From Onchocerca volvulus (lineage: Eukaryota > Nematoda > Chromadorea > Rhabditida > Onchocercidae): a stretch of 64,000 nt of DNA. This document shows positions 1 to 11,653 of the stretch, piece after piece; positions within the stretch are counted from its first letter, which is position 1, and each line of letters opens with the position of its first letter. Location of the stretch: positions 11,463,208 through 11,527,207 of the forward strand of contig HG738138.1 of assembly GCA_000499405.2 (NCBI GenBank), in the 5' to 3' direction. A program made the translations under genes and the position numbers. A model generated the notes under the pieces. It was not told the origin of the DNA. It ran no database searches and saw only the letters and a program-made list of their open reading frames with translations.

Positions 1-59
1 GACTTACAGAAAAGGTAATTACATTCAAAATTACAGGATCCTATACCGGTGTGCCATTG
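1..59 (+). CDS. Candidate exon end cut by the left window edge
   Basis: Reading from base 3, 19 codons are open (LTEKVITFKITGSYTGVPL) and stop at TTG followed by GTAATA, an acceptable splice donor at base 60. The peptide alternates beta-strand-like residues and is richer in G/C than the flanking DNA, which is why I list it. A following in-phase exon is not certain; one possibility begins after a CTTCAG acceptor near base 280 (LLFEGEGRIFY...). The stretch is too short to assign to a family, and it could be a chance open frame. Confidence 0.25.
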
Positions 60-1423
60 GTAATAAGTTTTATTCATACCTATTTTATATCTCTGACTCT
101 ATTAAGTAAAATTGAATCGCGGACAACATTTGCAAAGAAAATTCTTCGCTTGAAAGATTTATTCTCTATTAAAATGATGATTAATTTAATTTCAATTTTT
201 AATCAATATTTTTGCATTACTTCAATCTCCAATTTCAACTGAACCAAGTTCGAATCTTATTCGATCTTCGACCTTCAGCTATTGTTTGAGGGTGAAGGAA
301 GAATTTTTTATAACTTACTTGCTTATTGTTTTATTCATCTTCGGCACTTCAACAAAGCATTGTGATGAAGTATTTTCTCATAACACTTGACAAATTGGTT
401 ATCGGACTTAAAGAATCATAATGTACGCGATCGGATATCAAGCATTGCTTGCATACTACTATTCGAATGTTGATGTATGAATAAAACTAATGTGGTAGTA
501 CAACTAATTCTAGACTGTTTTCTTATGATTCATGATACTGTCCTTTCTTTTTATCGTTCATTTAGTGAATAAGCACTACCGTAGAAGTAGAGTTGATTCA
601 CTGATATATTATGTTATATAATATTTCGAAAACAAAATATGCATTTCATCGATCAGCAAAAAAATCTTTCAAGTAGTTTTTCCCATCTTTTTTTTTCTTG
701 CCCATAACAAATTCGAATTCGCTTAGAGGAATGCCCAATTTCTTACGTACTTATTTATTATTTTCAAAGTTGAACTTGACAAATTTTTCGGTAAATTTAA
801 AGGCAAGAAGAAAATATAATTGAATAATCTCCAATGTTGAAAGATCCTTATCATTCCCTTTGTGACATCATTCCATTTTTACAACACTGAGCAGAAGAAA
901 CGAAATCATTTTGACACTTTCTATTGTTCAAATTTCATGATAGCAATGATAATATTTATCTATTCGTGTGTGATTTTAGTTAATATCCGGATATAATACT
1001 GAACAACACTGGTAGCGTCATATTGCATATGGAAATGCCATAGGGACCAATAATTGAAAGAAGATAGATAAATTAAAATTCATGATTTTCATTCATCAAG
1101 AGTTTCTCATTCATAAAGTGTTTTGAGGCATATATATATTTCTCATTGTTATCCTCATTTTATGATATAGTCTAGTCATATAAGACAAAATAATTCCAAA
1201 TTATTGGTCCTTAGGAAGAAATGTGCATAAATAATAAAAACAATCATTCATAACTACTTTTTGTTATCAACTTTTTCAAAGTTTCATAAGAAATTTTTCA
1301 ACAAGATTCTTTAATTTGGTCTTCCTCTACTATTGATAAATTAGGTACTAAATTTTCATTTTTAAAAATAAATACAGGTTTTAAAAATATAATATTTCAT
1401 GCTTAGACATTTATAAATATTTG

Positions 1424-1684
1424 TCATCGGCAACAATCTTTATTGATTTCTCTTGCTTTCTTATCAAAATAATCCCCTGGCTCTTCTGATATAGGAACTT
1501 TTAAGCAATTGTATTTATTTATTTGTACACAGGAGGTAGTTGTACAACTATTAATATAAAAGATCGGATATTGTCCGGACCATTTTTTGAAAATATCGAT
1601 ATATTTAGATGAAACGGTAATGTGTGTTTGCCTGTTTTTTTTTTTTCTTTGGCAGCGATCCAAACCACGGATGTTCAATGCCAC
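1424..1684 (-). CDS. Weak candidate ORF, cysteine-containing tail
   Basis: An open frame of 86 codons on the minus strand. Its last 60 residues hold five cysteines and a charged end (SEEPGDYFDKKAREINKDCC) and look less random than most frames here. The first 25 residues run through a poly-T derived lysine block and are probably not coding, so if real this is a terminal exon beginning near base 1620. No family is recognised. The plus strand is also open over 1622-1819, so strand is not decided by frame length alone. Confidence 0.2.
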   Translation of the reverse strand: MALNIRGLDRCQRKKKNRQTHITVSSKYIDIFKKWSGQYPIFYINSCTTTSCVQINKYNCLKVPISEEPGDYFDKKAREINKDCCR

Positions 1685-3810
1685 TACAGTTCAGTTCAAA
1701 TGCTATTCCTTATTTGTTGCGAAGTTTCCAAATTTAAGGACTTCCTTCCAATTTTAGCAGTAGACTTGTTGAATTTACGAAATTTAATGGAAAATTTCAT
1801 TCGGGAAAGCGTAAAATAAGATGTCAAGAAAGAGAAAGAGACATGAAACATTGTTAATATGATGATGTGAAGTATCTATTCCTGTCCGGTGGGAAATACC
1901 GGAACTATCAGGAATTTAACGACTCATTTTATTTCATCATTATTCATTTCGATTAACTGTTAAAGAAGACTGTTACTGTGGCAAGTATTCTGTAAAACTC
2001 GAATTTTCTGGACTTATGTATCAAAATCAAACAATGAAAATTTACTAATTGTTTCTAATCAATTTGCCAAAGAACTTGTAAATAAAAATTGATTAGTCAT
2101 ATTTGGCTTCTCCGATTAATGCAAAACCATAATTGCTTTAAAAAGCAATTTAATATGTCAAATTTTACGGTAATTTCAACAAATCAATCGAAAATTCTAT
2201 AAAATTAGCATTAAAAAAACGCATCAAAGAAATCATTCTCTACAGTTAGTGACTTGAAACGTTAATTTCACATGAATTTCTTCAATTCTCCATGTTCTGC
2301 TCAGCCCAATAGAGAGTTGAATAAAATTTCGTGTTCTTGTATTTTAGTCGTACTATGCTATTACAAGTTCGCCCATAAAATCATAAAAATAAACCTATCA
2401 ATAATTAAAAAAATTAGCGTCATATATGTTTTAAATTATGCAATACATTTTATGTGAAATAACGAATCACACTATCGTTATCATATGATATTTATAAAGA
2501 TTTTTTTCAAAACAAAATTGAACTTCATGAATGAATCATAGTTTTTTTTATGAATGTATTTTTCCATAAATAGATCAGAGAGAATTTTCACTTTTTTTGG
2601 GAAGGAGAAGAATATGACAGAGGTATAGTGGAGAAGAGAAGAGAGAGAGAAATAAAATAAGAGAAAAAAAAGTGGGTAAATTTAATTTTAGAAAATGATA
2701 AAAATATGGCATTTTTGTTAACTAATTATTTTGTTCGGTTTGGTTCCATCAAAATTTACGTGATCTAATTTATGAGAAACGGAAGGAAGTGGTGATTTTT
2801 GATCGAAAAATCGAGATCCTTTTAGGAAGGAGAATGTATGTACGTTACCACGACATCCCTCAGCTCAAAATAAAAAAAATTGAGAGGAAAAAAGAACACA
2901 CATTGTGATAATTACAATGGATACTCTCGAAGCGAATGCACATTTACACCCGTTAGCACAGCACACTGAGAACTACCAAAAACCGTCAGTCAACTGGTTT
3001 ATCATCTGCATTATGCTTCGGGGGAGTATCTTCCCCGATAAGTTGTGAGAACACTTTTGTTTTTCTTGAACGAAAAAAAAATAGCAGGTTTTTAGCTCAA
3101 AATTTGAACAGATTCTTTGATTTCCATTTAAACAGAAAAAAAAAGAAAAAAAATATTGATAGAACAAGAATAAAAATCAAACGTATTTTAATGAATTCAA
3201 AAAAAAAAATTAAATAAATAAATAAAAGTTAAAGTTAAATGTGATGTATCTCAATATGGACCATAAGGCAGGGAAAAAGGATTCCGACATATTGCACTGA
3301 ATTTTTCAAACTTTTCTCTATGTTTAATGTACTTGTTCCTGACATCTTGACATCTTCCTCACGCCATCAGCAACAACTATTACATCACAGTGTCACCAAT
3401 ATTGTTACAAACCATTTTTTAAAAGTGAAAATAAGTTATATTTCTCCGGAACATTAATTTGCAATCATCGAATTTTGATCCACTTCTTGCTATCTTTAAT
3501 TTACCTCTCATTACTTAGATGCATTTTTTTTATAACGACAGTAATTTATGAGACAAAATTAATTTTTATTACCTTTTTGCTATTTTTGTGTTTGATTTTT
3601 GGCAGTTCTATTTCGATTGTACGAACTAACTTCAAATAAAGATTTTCTAATTCTTTGTTCTTTGATTGATATAGTTGATGACATGTTCAGTCATGATTAT
3701 TATTTCTTGTCATTTAATTGTTTGTTAGGGAAATGAAAGTACAATTTTTAATATTTTACAAATTTTTCTCTTTTTAATAACAATTTTTCGTTATTTCTAA
3801 CTGAAAAATC

Positions 3811-4002
3811 TCAACCATTAAACGCGCCATCAGTCAATACTAACATTTTTTCGTTTGCTAACATAGAACAAATCTTAAAAATCACTTCATTCAGGTCCGT
3901 GTCACTCTTTAATGAAACTGTTCTGCCACTTGTTCTTCGTGGACTTTTAAAGTCTCTATACATTGTATGACTTTTTACGCATATCAAACCAAATAACTGC
4001 AT
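3811..4002 (-). CDS. Orphan small ORF beside an inverted repeat
   Basis: A 63-codon frame starting at ATG 4002 and ending at TGA 3811. Residue composition is balanced (FKSPRRTSGRTVSLKSDTDL, then NEVIFKICSMLANEKMLVLT), unlike the F/L/I/K-rich frames typical of this AT-rich DNA. It begins about 40 bases outside the inverted repeat at 4041-4447, so it may be part of, or flank, a dead mobile element. The start could also be a splice acceptor, because AAATGCAG immediately covers the ATG. No homologue is recognised. Confidence 0.25.
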   Translation of the reverse strand: MQLFGLICVKSHTMYRDFKSPRRTSGRTVSLKSDTDLNEVIFKICSMLANEKMLVLTDGAFNG

Positions 4003-4040
4003 TTTTCATTTCGCACTAAAATTTTTTATATAAAAAAAGA

Positions 4041-4447
4041 CGTTTACATTTTCTGACCAAAAATGCGCATGTAGTAAACATGATCTGAAATAAGCTTACA
4101 TATATATGCCAAATAAAAGTAATAAATCAGTAAATAAAAAAAAAAAATCGAGTATTAAGTGATTGTCCGTGCATTCAAAAAGAGCATCCAAAAAAATATT
4201 GCTGTAAAACTGCATAGTTTCCTGAATACTGAATTTGTCTGGTAGCATTTTGCTCCTTTTTTCTCTTATTTTTAATTTCCAACATTCATACAAAGATCTA
4301 ACTATCTGTCGGGAATTGAAAATAAGAGAAAAAAGCAGCAAAATGCTACCAGACAAGTTTTATTTCCTTATTTACTTTTATTTGATATATATGTTATCTT
4401 AGATCATGCTTGCTATGCGACATTTTTGGTCAAAAAATGAAAACTTC
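4041..4447. repeat. Large imperfect inverted repeat (foldback element)
   Basis: Bases 4236-4280 (gtctggtagcattttgct... ttaatttcc) are matched in reverse complement by 4312-4360 (ggaattgaaaataagag... gctaccagac), leaving a loop of about 31 bases. The match continues outward: 4041-4140 (ctgaccaaaaatg, acatgatct, acatatatatgccaaataaa) pairs with 4361-4447, interrupted by about 95 bases (4141-4235) present only in the left arm. The arms therefore exceed 120 bp. No transposase is visible. This is the form of a foldback or MITE-like non-autonomous DNA element, or of a hairpin RNA source. Confidence 0.85.
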
Positions 4448-5264
4448 TTTTCTCCGGAATGTATCTTTCTTGAAATCCTCATCTTTTTTTTTTCTTTTGC
4501 GAAATTTCGTGCTAGTAGAAATTTATAAAATTTTAATTTTTTTTGCGATAGAGATATTTCGTTGAAAAACTAATTGATAAACTGTTGTCTTGTTTCAACA
4601 TTGTAACCAGAAGTCAAAAAATTAGCACAAAATTAATTAGAAATTAAGAAAAATTGCAGGTCATATTTATGCAGCATGACTTGCTAGAAGATCAATTTGC
4701 AACAATACTGCTTGAAAAAAAAGAAAATAGAAGTAATTTATAAAAATTGTACATACTTTTTTTTTTGAAAAAGTACCTAATCATGCTAAATAGTTTAACG
4801 AATCAAAAAGAAGAAAAAGAAAGATGATAAAAGGATATGTTTTGATAATGATAATTAATTTCATTTAATAATAATGTCAGTTCCACTTAATTTAATTAGT
4901 TTGTTCAAATCAATTCAAATTCACAAAACTGAATTGAATTCATTTTATTCCAATTGAATCAGCTCTTGATTTCAATAATTTTAATAGAAAGAACGATACG
5001 TTCAGTCTTTTTCTTTCTTGTCCAGTTATTGATAAATTCAGATAAAAATGAAATTGAAGCAGATTTCAGGCCTCAAAGACACTTCTTTGCTCATAATTCA
5101 AATTTTTTGATACTATTTTCCAATTTCAACCTATAAGCTGAGTGGAATGAAATAACCGTTTGCAAACAATAATCTCTCTCTATGATCAAAAATAAAGTTT
5201 ATTCTTTGTAAGCAAATATACAGTCAAAACGCATTGAACTTCCAAGTTTAAATTCGTTAATTTT

Positions 5265-5886
5265 CCTCAAGCTAAACTTTTTCCCGATAAAACTTGAAAA
5301 TTTTTTCTTTTGAATGAACAAATTCCCAAGCCTGTAGTTTTTCCATCATATGAAACAATTACTGTGGAAAGAAGATGGAAAACTTTGATAGCATGAATTA
5401 CGCAATGCTTTTGAAAAGCTCATGGTTGATCTTGGCTCCATTGGATGAGAACTGGGCTCCTAAACTAATATTGTTAATTTTCTCTATCTTACCTTGATCA
5501 GGTGCGTATGGGGCTAACAAATTTGTCTTGAAAAAAAAAAAACGTAATCAATATGGGTTAAATGAGTTACATTTACTAGGAATTCTTTGTTCATCTGTTT
5601 ATTTCAAAAAAAAAAAAAAAAAATCCTACAGTTGTTATTTATTGCCAGCACTTTTTTTGATTTTCTTTTTAATAGTTATCGTTCCGATCATCATAAGATT
5701 CATTGAAAAAAATTATCGAAATCTGGAAAAGTTGGGGATCCAAAAACATTGCATAATTCATCTTATCCAAGTTTTCTACCTTCTGTTCATAATAACTGTT
5801 CATATGATGGGAAAATTCCAGACTTGGAATTCGCTCATCCAGAAGAAAAAATTTTCAAGTTTTATCGGAAAAAGTTTAGCTTGAGG
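5265..5886. repeat. Diverged inverted repeat, ~150-bp arms, 327-bp spacer
   Basis: The left arm 5265-5412 starts cctcaagctaaacttttt and runs through cccgataaaacttgaaaatt, ccatcatatgaa, and gcatgaattacgcaatg. The reverse complement of 5740-5886 gives the same order of blocks at roughly 80% identity with small indels. Weaker similarity extends outward to about 5235 and 5915. The spacer 5413-5739 contains poly-A runs and no clear gene. The frames covering the arms are therefore repeat-derived rather than host genes. Confidence 0.85.
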
Positions 5887-8800
5887 ATCATTAATGAATT
5901 TTTCCAAGTTGCAAATTTTGAAGTCCCGAAAATTGTTAGAATCATAATTTAATGACCAATTATTCACGGTTGTTCCAAATATAGACAAAATTACTGTTTA
6001 ATTATCTAAGAGCCCGGAAGAAAATAATGCCTAAAAATAAGAATTACAAAAATTCTCGATATTTTGCTTGGATATTTCATAAATTTCAAAAATTCTATTA
6101 CAAATATTACAAAAAAAAAAAAAAAAATTCTATTACATAAAAAATCTCAAATTCTATAGGTGTTTGTTCACTCAATATTTTGAGTTATATTAATTGAACA
6201 AATGAAATGATAAAACGGTTATAAAAAAGTAGTAATCAGCTAAATATTGATGAAACATTGAAACATCTCTTGTAATTTTAAACACAGTGAATATATGCAC
6301 AAATATTTTTGTTGCTATGTTTAATTTATTATCATGAAAGAGTTGATTTCTGGTATTTTCTATGCAAAAAAGCTTTGTCATCCGTTAAAATCTCATTTGT
6401 TATCAATGATTGAAAAAAATAAAATAAATAAACTACTTCTTTGTATCGAATGCTATCAACAAATAAATTTCTTCCTTCTTTTTTGTTTGTTCAAACTAAC
6501 TGCCATTTCTTTATGCAAACAATTTTTTTTTATTTTAATCGGAAAAGCAAAAAAATTCATATAAACGCTTCAAGTGTACATTTGAAATGCCTCTTCAAGT
6601 ATCAATTCTGGAAAGCTTCGACCAATTCATTTATTAAGTATTTCCACCTTCACCTAAAACGTTATCTTTTGGAATCATTTTTACTTCACTAAAAACTTTT
6701 AAATTAAAAATTTAAAAGCTCTACAATACATCTTCAAAAATGAATCTTCAAAGATAAATATAACTTTAGTTAGCCAATTAAATCACTAAATAAAAATCCT
6801 CAAATCTTACCCTTACTGTTGCAAATTTATTTGGATTTCTTGACTTTGATGAGCGATTTTGATACGAATAGTGAATTGGAAAGAGTATAATTATTTCTCC
6901 GGTCTTTTTATTTTGTGTGTCTTCTGCAGTAGTTTGCCTAACATTTAATACTAGCATGCATTCATTTCTATCAGTAATTGGCAGTTTAAATCACTTTTAA
7001 TTTTTTTACTATGTAGAATCTAAGAATAAAGATTTAAAACTCGAAAGATTTAACATTCAATGTTGAAATTAAGTTTTAGGTGTTTTCACGTCAGATCTCT
7101 TTTTTTTTTTTTGGTGGGGGAGGCGGGAATGAAATATGATCGTAGGAAGAAATTAAATGCAATATTTCTGACAAATGTAACATATGGGAGATCAAATGAA
7201 CTTTTGCTTCTGTAATGTCAAAATTCTGGATTATTCGGACTTCCGATTTTAATTTTTCATAAAAAAAAGAGGAAAAAAAACACGAAGCATTAAGTTTTAT
7301 TAGCAATATGGCATCGAAAAAAACGTGGAATGCACTACCTAATCTTCTTCGAAAAATTCTCAGCTATGAAATTCAATTCAAACAAAATTTTTTTTTAGCT
7401 TTATTATTAAGGAAATTTTTAGAAATACATTAAAAATTTTTAAAGAATATGAGACAAAACTTCAAATGATTAAATAAAGCTAATTACAGAAACTTTATTT
7501 TTTAAACGCCATATTATATTGTTTAATCTATTTAATTTAATTTGAAAGAATTAAAATTAGCAAAAAACTTATCTCTAGTTGATAAGAATGATTTGAATTT
7601 CATTCTTTTTTTTTCAAATCTAATATCATTATGCGTTGCTTTTTTGTTTATCAAGGTAATTCTTTGTCGGTCAATCAGAAATACTACATAATATCCCGAC
7701 TTATATTACTAAATTGATTAGTTAATTAAATTCCTTTGTGTAATACATTTTGTAAAATTTAAAGCAATAATTGAGGATGCGGTTAATTTCCGGTCAACTG
7801 CTTGTTATACATCATTACAAGCTTTTTTCTTCGTCTTCTTTTGTCAACCCCTATTGTAAATTCGTTCTTCTTCCTCTCCCTTCCGTTATTACAGTTTTAT
7901 TTATTCTCTCTATTACTCACTTTTGGTGTTTGGCCGTGTTTCGTCATTTTCCTGTCAGTAAATACATCGGCTATTGAATTTTCTAATTAAATTCATAAAA
8001 CAACTTGGATATGTTTTCATAAATTTGCAATGTTCATTTGTATAAGTTAGGACGGAAATAATAAGGTGGGCTAAATTGAAAGGTGAAGGAGAAGAAGCAA
8101 GCAAAATCTGATAACTGATAGTTTCCCATCGAAAAATAGATAAAAAGAAGTGAAGGTAAAGATGAAAAGAGAGAAAATAATAGAAGAAAAAGGGAAAGTG
8201 CAAATTTTCGACGGAACAGAAATAAATTTTAAAAAATGGAACTATCAAGCCTGATGATGAGTTTGAAAATTCGAGAAGGCGGAGATTCATTCATCTTACA
8301 TTTACTGCAAACACCTTCTTTTTACCTATTTTTCCCTGCTCTTGTCCTTCCGCCTCTCTCGGCCTTTTTTCCCGCCTAATATAACCCATAAAGATTTCTG
8401 GCAATCAGGATTTTCGAACAATTCTCTGGTCATGTATTTTTGCTTGTAGATCAATAAATTGTTGATCTTTTTAACGACAATGTTCTGCGAATTTTAGTCT
8501 TCATTTAATTAATTTCGATCGATATTTTATAACTGCTGGTGAAAGTAACACTTATGAATTAAATATAAACATCACTTATTCGAATTTTTCACTAAAAAGA
8601 AAGAGAAAAAAAACCATGCTTAGGACATTTGAACGGATGTTTCTTCCGAAATTTCTGGATAAGAACATTTCGAATGCTTGAGTTTAAAAAAAAAAGAGAA
8701 AAAAAGTCAATTATTTTATTCTCAAATCTTGTAAATTTTCCAAATTAATTATCAAAGTTATTGAAAGAAACTTTTCAACTTTGTTTTCTTTTTTTTTTTT

Positions 8801-9354
8801 TTTTTTTTGCCTTTAAACATGTGGTTTTTGTAGTATCTGTGCACAGTTCGTATTTCCTGTTCATTATTCATTTTGTCCTCACATTTTTTACCACATTAAG
8901 CGAACAATTTTTACCCCTTTTTCTGATCATTTGAAAATAAATCGACTTCACTATTTTCAAATTTAGCGCTGATTTTTACAAACTACTGAGAATGGTAGTT
9001 AATCGAGAACAATAATGAGTTAATATTATATCTTTTTCTCTTTCTTTCTTTTCAAAAACATAAAAAACAATTACTAGTATTTTTTTTTTGATTTTTTAAT
9101 TGAGATCTTATACTGCTTATAAGAAATATCATTCATTAGTTGTTTGCATCATCTGGCTTTCGTTATTCACATTGCTGTATGCTGGAAAACTTTTTAGAAT
9201 TCCAGAAAATTGAAGACCAAAGCCGTGAGTAATGCATGCAATCATCATCGCTTACAAATATCCAAGTTCATATCTCGATTCTTCCATCAAGAATATTTCT
9301 GTTAGAGCAATTTCCATAAAATTTCAATATCAAAGATATTTAATGACATGATAT

Positions 9355-9410
9355 GATTCAGTGTTCTCAACAAATTTTTCGTTTCTTATTATTGTTGAGA
9401 ACACTGAATC
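9355..9410. repeat. Perfect 19-bp hairpin plus partial third copy
   Basis: gattcagtgttctcaacaa (9355-9373) is followed after an 18-base loop by its exact reverse complement ttgttgagaacactgaatc (9392-9410). A degenerate further copy of the arm, gattcaatgttccc, lies at 9417-9430 in direct orientation to the first. The stem lies in intergenic DNA about 760 bases upstream of the kinase gene. It could form a cruciform, a terminator-like or microRNA-like RNA hairpin, or be the ends of a tiny mobile element. Confidence 0.8.
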
Positions 9411-9834
9411 TGAGATGATTCAATGTTCCCAGTAATATCGTAAAAAAAGTTTTTATATAAAACATTTTCTGTTATGTCATTCTGTTTGCTTAATTCATCA
9501 AGTATCCTTTCAAAAAAATGCTATTTCAGTCATTTTCATTAACATTTACTCCATTTTTTTCCCTTACATTTTTAAAATTTTCAAAATTTAACATTGTTCT
9601 ATCAATAATTACCATTATCACAATTAAATTCACAATTCAAATGTTTAAAATATTTCAATGTAAATTTTCAAGCTATGTCAATTTAAATCATTCGGTTATT
9701 GCTATCGTTTGGTAAATGAGGATTTTCTGAAGAAAATTTCACTTCGCTTATAAACTTCTCATTTAATTACTGATAAAAGTTCGAATTTTTTAATTGAGGA
9801 TTATGTCCATCACCCCAATGAAATACAGGCAACT

Positions 9835-9954
9835 ATGACGGCAGCATATTTAATTGCTGAAGAAAAAATGATAGGAGTTGTCGAGTTATTTCATTTTGTT
9901 CGTAATCATATTTTTTTTGCTGAACTTATGGAAACAGAACTAAAAACTGTTTAA
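9835..9954 (+). CDS. Small candidate ORF/exon upstream of the kinase
   Basis: After an acceptor-like AAATACAG (9821-9828) an ATG opens 39 codons (MTAAYLIAEEKMIGVVELFH, then FVRNHIFFAELMETELKTV) ending at TAA 9952-9954. The predicted peptide is an amphipathic mix of A, E, L and V, unlike background frames. It could be a trans-spliced micro-gene, the last exon of something upstream, or chance. It is not in phase with, nor evidently part of, the kinase that starts 220 bases downstream. Confidence 0.25.
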   Translation: MTAAYLIAEEKMIGVVELFHFVRNHIFFAELMETELKTV

Positions 9955-10174
9955 CAAGTTTCGTCAGCTTTTTTATCATTATAATAAAAGTATTCAGTTA
10001 TCTTCAATCTTGCAAATTTCGAATTTGAAATCCACTTTTTGCTAAAATTTCACACAAAATTATATGTGTCACATGCTTGTCGATAAAAAACAGGGCAAAA
10101 AAGATTTGTTATGATGATTTCATGTTTCATATTTGCGGGATTTATTGAATTAAGCAAACACCTAGCATCTAATA

Positions 10175-11653
10175 ATGTGTGGTGGAAAGAAAGCGATAAA
10201 TAGTGATGCGAAGGATTGGTATAGCACCCAATTAAATTACATTGATATTGATAATTATTTGCCTCAAAGATCCAGCTTTACTACTGTAACTATATCATCT
10301 AGCTGTAGTACGTTCGAATACAAGTAAGTTTTTTTTTTTTTTCTTGATAGATTGAATTCATTTAATTTTTTGCTACAAAAGCGATAAGTTGTTTAAATTT
10401 GTTATCAGAAAAATTTGAAACCTATTCCAATTCCAGCGAATGCGTAGCATCATCTATCGGAAGCGGTTCATTTGGCTTCATTTACCGAGGTGTAGAAAAT
10501 AGCACTGGTAAACCGATAGCAATCAAAAAGATGCCTAAAGCAAGCGTAAAACCGGATGAAGTGAAAGTAATGAAAGCAGTGAAAAGTGATTATTTGGTTG
10601 GCCTCATTGATGTTTGCATGAAAAGCGAAGATGGTAGCATGTATATTATTATGGAATTATGTGATATTGATCTGGATTGCCATCTTAAGTACCATACTGT
10701 TGATGGTACATTGTCACCTCATAACTTAAGGTAAAATTCAGCGTAATTTTTTATTCTAAAATTGATAGGTTTTTGAAATTATTTATTGTTTAATAATTGA
10801 ATTAAATAGTTTGTCAAGAGCATAATTTTTACTTTAAATACTTCTAATACATTTTATACAATTTTAGACGGCTAATAGACAATGTCGTTCGAGGATATAA
10901 CGCACTTTACGATTGTTGTATTGTGCATCGTGATATTAAACCTCAAAATATTTTGATCATATATAGAGGACAAAATCTGATTGAAACAGCAAAAATTTCC
11001 GATTTCGGAATATCTCGAATTCTTAATGATGAAGAGCAAAAATCATTATCAAATGTTGCCGGTACGCTTTATTATATGGCACCTGAAGTAGGTGCAAATA
11101 TCTTGCGAACACATGAGTATGGCCATGAAGTTGATATATGGAGCCTTGGATGTGTCTTTTATCAGTGTATTATGGGAAAGGTACCATTTAGTACCGTTAT
11201 TAATTCACATGCCAGTAATTGACCTAATCAGTCCTTTTTTTCTTTCATCATAAAAAATTTTTTAAATTTAATATTTGTAAATTCCACAAAAGTATTCGAA
11301 CTAGTCTTATTAATGGAAACATTTATTTTTGAACTAGTATTTTTAAAGTGAATTTTTGATAGGTTCCATTTGATGAACAAGAATTATGCCGAATGTTTCT
11401 CTTCGTAGCTTGCGATAACTATGATGCATATGATAAACCAGAATTATCTTTCGATATCGATGAAAATATTGCTAGAATCGTAAATTCTGGATTGGAAATT
11501 GATAGTACCAAGCGAATAACTTCGCATCAATTGTACTATGAAATATGCAAATGGGGTGGAAACAGGCGATATAGCAATGATAGCTCATATGTGGATGATA
11601 GCTTAAGCTATCGGAGTAATTATAGTATCATAGGAATTGATGAATTTAATTGA
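10175..11653 (+). CDS. Ser/Thr protein kinase, TBK1/IKK-epsilon-like catalytic domain
   Basis: Four exons fit in phase: 10175-10323, 10437-10730, 10868-11180 and 11363-11653, giving 348 residues. Donors are GTAAGT, GTAAAA and GTACCA; the first acceptor is AATTCCAG. All kinase landmarks are present: glycine loop GSGSFG (~58-63), the ATP lysine in AIKK (K80), HRDIKPQN (~168-175), DFG (~193-195), GTLYYMAPE (~213-221) and DIWSLGC. The activation loop (NDEEQ before GTLYY) and the YGHEVDIWSLGCVFYQ block resemble TBK1/IKK-epsilon more than cyclin-dependent or MAP kinases, but this sub-family call is tentative; ULK-type is an alternative. A 50-residue serine-rich leader precedes the domain, and after it there is only a short serine/tyrosine-rich tail, so the ubiquitin-like and coiled-coil regions of vertebrate TBK1 are absent. 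An alternative first intron (GTACGT 10308 to TTATCAG 10408) is also in phase. All catalytic residues are intact, so it should be active. Confidence 0.9.

Noticed and set aside
241..275. tRNA T-arm-like motif (gttcgaatc)
   Set aside because: No matching acceptor stem, D-arm or anticodon arm nearby.
5528..5988. Overlapping frames on both strands (118, 67 and 62 codons)
   Set aside because: They run through a poly-A tract and the right arm of the inverted repeat; the peptide content is explained by the repeat.
10308..10408. Alternative first intron of the kinase (GTACGT to TTATCAG)
   Set aside because: In phase, but the GTAAGT donor at 10324 paired with the TTCCAG acceptor at 10436 is the stronger combination; kept only as an alternative.
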